Origin: CAZLKN01 sp964560135
GTDB lineage: Bacteria > Actinomycetota > JAICYB01
Reading direction: 5' to 3'
Assembly (NCBI GenBank): GCA_964560135.1
Contig: CAZLKN010000018.1
Location: forward strand, 1-57,059
Length of the DNA stretch: 57,059 nucleotides
The position numbers and the translations under genes were made by a program. Shown here one piece after another: positions 51,601 through 57,059 of this stretch. The number at the start of each line of letters is the position of its first letter. Position 1 is the first letter of the stretch. The notes below the pieces were generated by a model that was not told the DNA's origin, did not search any database, and saw only the letters and a program-made list of their open reading frames with translations.

Positions 51601-51822
51601 GGTGAAGCGGAACCAGGTCGTGTCCCAGGTCCCGCCCCAGGCACCGCCGATCTCGAAGGGCTCGAAGGCGCGCGTGGACGCATCGTCGTAGGAGATCGGC
51701 TCACCTCCGACGTGGTGCGCAGCCACCTCCAGCGCCGCCCGTTCGGGATGGACGGCAGGGCGGATGTACAGATCCAGGAGCTTGCGGATCCGGTCCTGGA
51801 TCTCACGCGGATGCCTGTGCAC
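48679..51822 (-). CDS. GH38 alpha-mannosidase
   Basis: A cytoplasmic enzyme of about 1047 residues that removes alpha-mannosyl residues with retention. The N-terminal beta domain (about 1-250) is followed by the catalytic domain with GHAHIDTAWLWP (zinc ligands H and D) and VWLPDVFGYAANLPQI (nucleophile D), then the helical bundle and large beta domains (EVSRGVTVDEHGIANDRLRVRWDE-like segments). The GTG at 51822 (VHRHPREI) was chosen because GGGAGG lies seven bases upstream; the longer frame overlaps the inverted repeat at 51847. First gene of the GH38-UxuA-SDR operon and divergent from rhaM. Confidence 0.9.
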   Translation of the reverse strand: MHRHPREIQDRIRKLLDLYIRPAVHPERAALEVAAHHVGGEPISYDDASTRAFEPFEIGGAWGGTWDTTWFRFTGKVPPEWRGREVVALIDVGRSDFELRERIVRAAPGFGAEGLVWAPGGPVQGVNVKHDEVVIAGSAEGGEPVDLLVEAAANPSPQLGSDPAPILLAEPDGPPLYRLQRAELAAVRRDVEAFFHDVRILFELSRELREDDPRGAEILQALEDMANRLDPADVPGTIEGAREVLAGVLSRPAVPSAHRISAVGHAHIDTAWLWPLRETVRKCARTFSTALALMDEYPEYVFACSQPQQYAWMKEHYPGIYERIKEKVRAGQWEPVGSMWVEPDCNIPSGESLVRQILYGKTFFEEEFGVDTEDVWLPDVFGYAANLPQIMKGAGIRYFLTQKLSWNRYNKLPHHTFLWEGIDGTRIFTHFPPSDTYNGSFEVRQLLHTVRNFKDHGRATRSLYPYGFGDGGGGPTRQMLESAGRMADLEGLPRVELEGVRDFFHKAEAETGDLPVWVGELYLELHRGTYTTQARTKLANRRAEQALAAAELWSAARSDGVYPVEELDEAWKLTLLHQFHDILPGSSINWVYRENERDMGRALALAHDAISDATQAIADEVDTDGLREPTIVFNPTGHARTELVEVRSSTGAVAGPGGEPLAVQPLAEGSVLAAVEVPSCGYTVVASDEQTARESRGVTVDEHGIANDRLRVRWDERGLLTSVYDLESGREVLAPGTVGNLFQLHHDYPSDWDAWDVDLHYLEQVEDLTDLESLEVVSTGPLRGEVRMTRRFGSSWIAQRIRLDRGSRVLTFDTEVDWHEDHRFLKVAFPVDVHTHRATYEIQFGVIERPTHANTSWDLARFEVCAQRWADLGEPGYGVALLNDCKYGHDIRGNVMRLSLLRAPTAPDPVADRGRHAFRYGLMPHPGDFREAGVVQAAAAFNEPLLAVGAESGAGSRPTSASLVAVDRPNVAVSAVKKALREDATVVRIYEAWGSRGPVRIACGFPAAGAVRVDLLEREIEPLEVTDGAVELTMGPFEVATILLRHG

Positions 51823-51846
51823 GCACACCCTCCCTGGTCGACGCAC

Positions 51847-51865
51847 TTGTTATAGAAGTTAACCA
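51847..51865. promoter_or_regulatory. AT-rich inverted repeat between GH38 and rhaM
   Basis: TTGTTATAGAAGTTAACCA: half-sites TTGTTA and TAACCA. Shares GTTATA and GTTAAC with sites at 4413 and 56018. It lies 24 bases upstream of the GH38 start and 51 upstream of rhaM. Confidence 0.5.
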
Positions 51866-51916
51866 TGCGAGCCGCCATCGGGACCGTCCGGGGGCCCGGA
51901 CCGGAGAGGAGAGACC

Positions 51917-52228
51917 ATGATCCGCAAAGCGTTCGTGATGCGCGTCCACCCCGGCCGGGAGGAGGAGTACGTCCGCCGGCACAACCCGATCTGGCCGGAG
52001 CTCGAAGCGGAGATCCGCGCCCACGGCGTGCGGAACTACTCGATCTTCCACGACCCGGAGACGAACCAGCTGTACGGCTACCTGGAGGCCGAGAGCGAGG
52101 AGCAGCTCGCGCGCATGGGGACCACCGAGGTCGCCCGCAGGTGGGCCGAGTACATGCAGGACGTCATGCCCGGCACCGCCGGGGGCCCGGAGAGCCACCC
52201 GCTGGTGGAGGTCTTTCATCTCGACTGA
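51917..52228 (+). CDS. rhaM: L-rhamnose mutarotase
   Basis: A 103-residue protein with every hallmark of RhaM, which interconverts the anomers of L-rhamnose: catalytic H22 in RRHNPIWPE, Y18, and W76 in ARRWAEYM, all at the E. coli positions. IRKAFVMRVHPGREEEY at the start and YSIFHDPETNQLYGYLE in the middle are typical. GGAGAGGAGAG precedes ATG 51917. No other rhamnose pathway gene (isomerase, kinase, aldolase) lies in the window, so it works with genes elsewhere or serves a related 6-deoxy sugar. Confidence 0.92.
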   Translation: MIRKAFVMRVHPGREEEYVRRHNPIWPELEAEIRAHGVRNYSIFHDPETNQLYGYLEAESEEQLARMGTTEVARRWAEYMQDVMPGTAGGPESHPLVEVFHLD

Positions 52229-52287
52229 CCCGACCGGTAGTACGTCAGACTCGCTTACGATCTCCGGGTTCGCTCCACCCGCTGAGG

Positions 52288-54402
52288 CTACGGGGGACCG
52301 AGCAGGTAGATCCCCGGCCCCCGCTCATCCACGGGCGCGATGAAGCTCACCCGGTCCCCGACGCGTGTCCCCTCCGCGGACGGACCCGGGATCACCGACT
52401 CGACCCGTTCGCGGGTGAGCCAGGCCGACGGGATCTCGACGCGGACCTCGCCGGCCCGCTCCGGTGCCACCACGAAGAGAACGCGCTCACCGCCGGCCGT
52501 ACCGGTTCGCCACAGGAGACCCGACGCCTCGCCGGCCACGGCGACGCTCACCTCAGGCACGGCATCGCTCACGTCGAGCAGGTCGGCGACGAAGCCCTCG
52601 AAGTCCGGATACGGATCGGTGTGGTAGGCGGCGCCCAGCCATGTCCCGACCACGACGACCGTTCCCCTACCGTGCCGCACACGAACCGCAGCCGGTAGTC
52701 CGGCATGCTCGCCGAGGATCTCCGCCTCGTCGATCGCGAGCGGCGTCACCAGCGTGTCGACACGCAGCTCGTGCTCCCGGTCACCGAATCGCAGGCCGAT
52801 GGACGAACCGACGGGTACGCGGCGCCCGACATCGCGGACGCCGAGGGAACCGGCGAAGACTCGCTCGCCCGGTGGACGGTAGAAGCCCTCGGCGGAGAAG
52901 GCGTCGCACTCGGCCTCCACGAGCACGGTGCCGCCGTCGTGCACGAACGTGGCGATGCGTTCCGCGGCCTCGGGCGGGACGACCAGCGTCCACGGCATCA
53001 GCAGCAGATCGAGGTCGTCGAGATCCTCGAGGTGAGCCGACTCGACGAACCGGTACGGCACGCCGAGGCGTTCCAGCGCTGCGGCGTAGCCGCTGCGGTG
53101 GGCGACCGGCCGGCGGGCCGACCCCGTCTGGCTCCAGTCGAGAAAGGCCGGGGTGGGATCGAAGAAGATGCCGACCCGCGCGGGATCCGGCTGCCACGAT
53201 TCCAGGAGCGCGGCGTGGCCGTCGAGACGCTCGCCGGTCCACCGCAGCGCCTCCAGCCGCTCTTCCGCGAAGCCGTCGTTTCCTGCCAGCCCGAAGCCGG
53301 ACGACTCGCGCCCGAACACCTCGTCGCGCCAGCACCAGAAGACGATCCCCTTGGCGCCCCTGGCGATCGCGCCCCACAACCAGCGCTGCTGTTCGGCCGG
53401 GGTGACTCCACGGCGTACGCCCATCCCGTCGTCGCGGGCCGCGCCCCCCTGCAGCTCGCTCACCCACATCGGCCTGGTGCGAGCGGCCGAGCGGATCGCC
53501 TCGATACGGATACCGTAGGCGGCTGCATCGAAGCCGCCCCAGGCCGGGAAGTGCGAGCAGCCATAGCCGTCGAGCCGGTCGGCGTGGTCCCAGTCGTTGC
53601 CCCGACACAACGGCTGCTCCGACCCGCCTCCGGTGTCAACTACAGACGGTGCGGCCGGGTGTGCGGTGATGGGGTGGTCGGTGTCGTTGCTGCGGATCGC
53701 CTCGAATCGGAGCTGCATGTGTTCCACGGCACGGTCGCTCAGGAACCGCAGGAACGCCGCGGCGTCGGTGTACGGGCGCTGCCCCTCCCGCGGCGGCATC
53801 ACGTCCTCCCACGAGGCGTACCGCCGGTGCCACGCGCGCTCCAGTCCGGCGAGGTCGCCGTAGCGGGCGGCGAGCCACCGCCGGTAGGCGTCGAGGGTGT
53901 GCGGGCAGTAGCACACGTACCCCGAGGTCTGCACGTTCCACCGGTTTTCGTTCCAGCAGTCCCATCCGAGCAGGTTGGAGGCCGACGCGTACCTGGCGGA
54001 GGTGCGGTCGAGGAATGCCACGATCCGGTCCCGCACCTGCGGATGGTCGAAGCATCCTCCCGGGGTGAGTCCGACGTTGACCTCCACGCGCAGGCCCGAG
54101 TGTTCCGGGTGTCCGAGGTGGTTCACGAGATGAGCGTCGGGGATCAAGCGATGGATCCAGAAGGGGTGGATCTCGGCCACCGTCGAAAGCAGGACCCGGA
54201 GGCCGACCCGGTCGGCCTCCTCCACCAAACGGTCGTAGTCGTCGAAGCGCCACCGGTCCGGCTCCGCCTCCACCCAACCCCAGATCACCCAGAGCTGCAC
54301 GACACCGAGCCCGCTGTCGGCCATCCGGGCGAGGTCGTCGCGCCAGTGCCGCTCCTCGGGGAAGGGGGGCCGGTAGTACTGCGCACCCACGAACAACGAC
54401 AT
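52288..54402 (-). CDS. GH42 beta-galactosidase-like enzyme
   Basis: A 704-residue cytoplasmic clan GH-A hydrolase of family GH42. The acid/base is E152 (DCWNENRW) and the nucleophile E316 (WVSELQGG). FVGAQYYRP and VVQLWVIWGWVEAEPDRW at the start are characteristic. A trimerisation-like domain begins near LPDPARVGIFFDP, ending with a beta domain. It cleaves beta-galactosides or, in some members, alpha-L-arabinopyranosides. ATG 54402 follows GAGGAG. It lies 29 bases after the GH51 gene, so the two are cotranscribed and could trim the same arabinogalactan-type oligosaccharide. Confidence 0.85.
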   Translation of the reverse strand: MSLFVGAQYYRPPFPEERHWRDDLARMADSGLGVVQLWVIWGWVEAEPDRWRFDDYDRLVEEADRVGLRVLLSTVAEIHPFWIHRLIPDAHLVNHLGHPEHSGLRVEVNVGLTPGGCFDHPQVRDRIVAFLDRTSARYASASNLLGWDCWNENRWNVQTSGYVCYCPHTLDAYRRWLAARYGDLAGLERAWHRRYASWEDVMPPREGQRPYTDAAAFLRFLSDRAVEHMQLRFEAIRSNDTDHPITAHPAAPSVVDTGGGSEQPLCRGNDWDHADRLDGYGCSHFPAWGGFDAAAYGIRIEAIRSAARTRPMWVSELQGGAARDDGMGVRRGVTPAEQQRWLWGAIARGAKGIVFWCWRDEVFGRESSGFGLAGNDGFAEERLEALRWTGERLDGHAALLESWQPDPARVGIFFDPTPAFLDWSQTGSARRPVAHRSGYAAALERLGVPYRFVESAHLEDLDDLDLLLMPWTLVVPPEAAERIATFVHDGGTVLVEAECDAFSAEGFYRPPGERVFAGSLGVRDVGRRVPVGSSIGLRFGDREHELRVDTLVTPLAIDEAEILGEHAGLPAAVRVRHGRGTVVVVGTWLGAAYHTDPYPDFEGFVADLLDVSDAVPEVSVAVAGEASGLLWRTGTAGGERVLFVVAPERAGEVRVEIPSAWLTRERVESVIPGPSAEGTRVGDRVSFIAPVDERGPGIYLLGPP

Positions 54403-54431
54403 CCTGGCTCCTCACCTTCGAAGGACACGGC

Positions 54432-55982
54432 TCAAGGCTGCGACCCGGCCCTCGGGGATTTCTGCCATCGCACGACGCCTACGCTGCAGGCCGGCAGTTG
54501 GAGATCCCACGGTCCGGGGCCCTCGAGCGGCGGTCCGGTGACGGCGACGATCGGGTCGTCCTGCGGCCGCTCGCGTGGGTGAAGATCCGGATCCCCGCCA
54601 GCGGCGACCGCAGGGAGAGGACCGTTGGTCTCCAGTGGATGGCCCGCTGAGACGAGCTGGACCCCGATGCCGGAGGAATGGGCCCCCGGATCCACATGGA
54701 CCGTGACCGGATGGTCGAGGTCACGGTTCGCGACGAACAGGGCGATGCCTCCGTCGGGATCCACCGTCGCCAGAGCATCGACCAGCGGGATCCCGGTGGC
54801 ACCCGGGAAGCTGCCTACAGCCGCAGCGTCGAAGGCCGGACCGGCGACCTCCACACGTACCCGTTCGGTCCCCAGGTAGCGAGCGTACAGCCCGAGCACC
54901 GCGTGGTGGACGGACGGACGCACACCGTCGGCCGTCATCGTCAGACAGGCGCCGAACGCCGGCTGGACGAAAGCCATGAAGTGCGCCGCCAGGACCCGCG
55001 GCTCGGACAACATCGCGTTGAGGACTCCGCTGGTGTACAGCGCAGAGCCCATGGTCCCGCTGAAGAAGGGAGCGTCCTCGGCGATCCCGAACCACGGCAG
55101 CCACTCGGTCATCACCAGACCGAGCTGCCGGCCCGGGACGAGCTCGTCGACCATGCGGAGGTTCGCGGCGAGTGTCCGTCGAGCGGCCGCTCCGGCCCCC
55201 GCCGCAGCGAGCATGAGCGCCCGAACGTCTTCCGGCGTCCGATCCAACCACCATGCGGCATCCCACACCGTGGGCATGTACAACGCATGGACCGCCAGCG
55301 AATCGATCTCGGCTCCCAGCCCGCTCAGCACCACCTCGGTCCAGTCCGGCTGGGCCAGGAGGTGCTTGAGCTCGTCGGGGAAGTAGCCGCCGATCGCTGC
55401 GACGGCCGCATCCGGTTCCACCTCCCGGATCGCGTGAAGCTGCGCCCGGGACCGTTCCACGTAATCGTGGACCGGCACCCAGATCCGCGCGTTGTTCGCG
55501 TCTCCCGGTTCGTGGTTGTCCGGACGCGACAGGTAGATCTCGTTGCCCAGCTCCCAATGGGGAACGGGGAAGCCCCGGTCACGGCAGTGACGCGCCCACG
55601 CTGCGGTCTCTTCCGGGGAGGCCGCCACGGGGTTGGTCTGCAGCCACGGGGTGGCGTCGATCTGCCGGCAGAGGCCGAGCAGCTCGTCGGTGCCGAACCA
55701 TGGCTCCAGGCGCTCCTCGGAGAAGGGGTTCAGGACCGCTCTCCGCCCGGTCCGGGGACCGATCGCGTCCCGCCAGTGGTAGTGGTCTCCCGGGCATCCT
55801 CCCGGGAATCGCAGGGTGGTCGGCCCGAGCTCCCGGACGGCGTCGACGACCTCCGGGCGCAGGTCGGCCCCGTCCCACAGCTGCGGTGCGGTGAAGTCGA
55901 ACCACTCGGCGTTCTGCCCCAGGCACAGACGGTTCACACTGCCGAGCACGTCCTCCGGGTCGACGCGGATGGTGGTGTCCAT
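54432..55982 (-). CDS. GH51 alpha-L-arabinofuranosidase-like enzyme
   Basis: A 516-residue GH51 enzyme. LRFPGGCPGDHYHWRD and the acid/base E148 in WELGNEIYLSR are characteristic, with nucleophile E293 in MTEWLPW. The family removes terminal alpha-L-arabinofuranosyl groups; some members are endoglucanases. The GLGAEIDSLAVHALYMP segment is consistent. ATG 55982 (MDTTIRVDP) has GGGAGCC about nine bases upstream; the longer frame from 56054 crosses the inverted repeat at 56018. First gene of the GH51-GH42 operon and divergent from a PhyH gene. Confidence 0.8.
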   Translation of the reverse strand: MDTTIRVDPEDVLGSVNRLCLGQNAEWFDFTAPQLWDGADLRPEVVDAVRELGPTTLRFPGGCPGDHYHWRDAIGPRTGRRAVLNPFSEERLEPWFGTDELLGLCRQIDATPWLQTNPVAASPEETAAWARHCRDRGFPVPHWELGNEIYLSRPDNHEPGDANNARIWVPVHDYVERSRAQLHAIREVEPDAAVAAIGGYFPDELKHLLAQPDWTEVVLSGLGAEIDSLAVHALYMPTVWDAAWWLDRTPEDVRALMLAAAGAGAAARRTLAANLRMVDELVPGRQLGLVMTEWLPWFGIAEDAPFFSGTMGSALYTSGVLNAMLSEPRVLAAHFMAFVQPAFGACLTMTADGVRPSVHHAVLGLYARYLGTERVRVEVAGPAFDAAAVGSFPGATGIPLVDALATVDPDGGIALFVANRDLDHPVTVHVDPGAHSSGIGVQLVSAGHPLETNGPLPAVAAGGDPDLHPRERPQDDPIVAVTGPPLEGPGPWDLQLPACSVGVVRWQKSPRAGSQP

Positions 55983-56017
55983 GCGCAAAGGCTCCCGATC
56001 GCGTTGACGGACGCTAT

Positions 56018-56037
56018 TTCGTATAACAGTTAACGAA
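56018..56037. promoter_or_regulatory. AT-rich inverted repeat between GH51 and PhyH
   Basis: TTCGTATAACAGTTAACGAA has matching outer arms TTCGT and ACGAA and inner TAAC-A-GTTA. It lies 36 bases upstream of GH51 and 51 upstream of the PhyH gene. Confidence 0.55.
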
Positions 56038-56087
56038 CCTGCTTCGAAGGGCAATTCCGCACCGCCGGCGAACGTCAGGAGAGCGAG

Positions 56088-56924
56088 ATGGACACTTCGA
56101 AGCCACCCCTGGTGGACGGGGACGCGATCTCATCCTTCAGGGACCACGGCTACTGGATCGGCCCCCAGGTCCTCGACGCCGATCGGCTCGACGCCTGCCG
56201 CGACGCGATGGACCGCGTCTTCGCGGGAGAGTTCCGCGCGGGCACCGGCCCCCACGCCATGGGCCCGGAGGTTCCCGGCAAGTTTCGCCGGGCGGTCAAC
56301 TCGTGGTGGGCAGATCCCGTGCTCGCCGACCTGGCCAGGGATCCGGCCATCGGTGCGATCGCCGCGGCCCTCATCGAGGCCGGCGCCGTGCGCCTGTGGG
56401 AGGACCAGCTCCTGTTCAAGCCCGGCCCGGACACCGGCGCCACCAACGTGGGCTGGCACCAGGACTGGTACTACTGGGGTGGATCCTGCTCCGTCCCGTC
56501 GATGCTGACCGCCTGGGTGGCCTTCGACGACGTCGACGAGCGCAACGGTGCCATGCAGGTCGTCCCCGGCAGCCACACGTGGGGACTCCTCGAGGGCAGT
56601 GACTTCTTCGGGCAGGATCGCGACGCGCAGATGGCTGCGATCGGACGCGAGGCCGACGTCGTCACCTGCGCGATGAAGGCCGGTCAGGTCAGCTTCCATC
56701 ATTGCCTGACGCTGCACGGGAGCGGACCCAACCGGACGCAACGCCCCCGCCGCTCCCTCGCCATCCACCTGATGGCAGCAGATGTGGTGTCCCGGGACGC
56801 CGACCGGGCCGAACCGGGTAGGCCGCCGCTCGAGCACCACAACATGGCGCTGCTGCGCGCTCAGGGCAGTGGGCCCGGGGACCCCTGGAACGGACGGTGG
56901 TGGCCGGTGGTCCACCCGTCCTGA
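56088..56924 (+). CDS. PhyH-family Fe(II)/2OG oxygenase
   Basis: A 278-residue PhyH protein with complete triad H124-x-D126 (GWHQDWYYW) and H210 (LTLHGSGPN), and R222 as probable 2OG ligand. VVPGSHTWG is conserved. It resembles the HQD-type PhyH at 37446 more than the others. The start is ATG 56088 with GAGAGCGAG upstream. It is divergent from the GH51-GH42 operon with a shared inverted repeat, another glycosidase-oxygenase pair. Confidence 0.85.
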   Translation: MDTSKPPLVDGDAISSFRDHGYWIGPQVLDADRLDACRDAMDRVFAGEFRAGTGPHAMGPEVPGKFRRAVNSWWADPVLADLARDPAIGAIAAALIEAGAVRLWEDQLLFKPGPDTGATNVGWHQDWYYWGGSCSVPSMLTAWVAFDDVDERNGAMQVVPGSHTWGLLEGSDFFGQDRDAQMAAIGREADVVTCAMKAGQVSFHHCLTLHGSGPNRTQRPRRSLAIHLMAADVVSRDADRAEPGRPPLEHHNMALLRAQGSGPGDPWNGRWWPVVHPS

Positions 56925-56958
56925 CCAGCCGCCGGCCGATGCGCGTGAGGACGACCCG

Positions 56959-57059
56959 GTGACCGATTCCTTCTTCGGGCCCCCGTTCGTCGACGTCGAC
57001 GAGCAACGCGAGACTCCCCGGCCGCATCGATACGTCCACGGTGGCTTCTCCGGGACGGA
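56959..57059 (+). CDS. Unidentified protein, N-terminus only
   Basis: The GTG at 56959, with TGAGGA upstream, opens a frame (TDSFFGPPFVDVDE, then RPHRYVHGGFSGT) that runs off the right edge after 33 codons. PHRYVHGGF is reminiscent of the start of tannase/esterase-like hydrolases, but the fragment is too short to assign. It follows the PhyH gene by 34 bases and is probably cotranscribed. Confidence 0.45.
   Translation, partial: MTDSFFGPPFVDVDEQRETPRPHRYVHGGFSGT

Noticed and set aside
1..57059. CRISPR arrays, tRNA or rRNA genes, insertion sequences, prophage
   Set aside because: I saw no regularly spaced repeats, cloverleaf genes, transposase or phage motifs. The only long repeat is the 109-bp SDR-end pair.

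Overview
This is a GC-rich bacterial chromosomal segment of about 57 kb, dense with intracellular sugar-catabolism genes. It carries nine glycoside hydrolases: five GH31, one GH39-like, one GH38, one GH42 and one GH51. With them are six phytanoyl-CoA-dioxygenase-like (PhyH) Fe(II)/2-oxoglutarate oxygenases, four intact aldo/keto reductases, four SDR-type oxidoreductases, three enolase-superfamily dehydratases, a UxuA-type mannonate dehydratase, a mutarotase and RhaM. Frequent GTG starts, many ATGA/GTGA overlaps and membrane-anchored type-1 binding proteins with a Cys-rich neck suggest an aerobic Actinomycetota-like organism. Chloroflexota cannot be excluded. There are no RNA genes, CRISPR arrays, transposases or phage genes. 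No transcription factor and no sugar permease is encoded in the window.

Layout. 0-8.7 kb: end of a binding protein, an operon of alcohol dehydrogenase, mutarotase and GH31, a zinc-ribbon protein, and a binding protein followed by a LamG-GH39-like hydrolase. 8.7-16.9 kb: reductases, a kinase-like protein, two tandem enolase-superfamily enzymes and a second binding protein. 16.9-24.8 kb: two PhyH oxygenases, a heterodimeric ABC exporter, an epimerase and a ManD-type dehydratase. 24.8-40.1 kb: the core, where GH31, PhyH and AKR genes alternate in short operons and divergent pairs, with an acyl-CoA-ligase-like gene and an SDR. 40.1-47 kb: a rearranged zone in which intact genes (BsuPI-like lipoprotein, HAD phosphatase, formylglycine-generating enzyme, sugar isomerase, ThuA, Gfo/Idh) are interleaved with remnants of at least seven genes. 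47-57 kb: SDR, UxuA and GH38 operon, RhaM, GH51 and GH42 operon, a last PhyH, and the start of an unidentified gene.

How the genes may work together (inference). None of the hydrolases has a signal peptide, so they should act on imported glycosides. Three GH31 proteins resemble the sulfoquinovosidase YihQ in framework, but replace its sulfonate-reading Q/R/W segment with a conserved HYxxETNSG block. Repeated pairing of GH31 with PhyH oxygenases and AKR/SDR/ADH reductases resembles the logic of oxygenolytic sulfoquinovose degradation (glycosidase, 2OG dioxygenase, then reductase of the aldehyde sugar), probably on other modified sugars. Two of the six PhyH proteins lack the usual carboxylate ligand (HxG instead of HxD). 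AT-rich inverted repeats of two related types sit upstream of most operons and suggest co-regulation by one or two factors encoded elsewhere.
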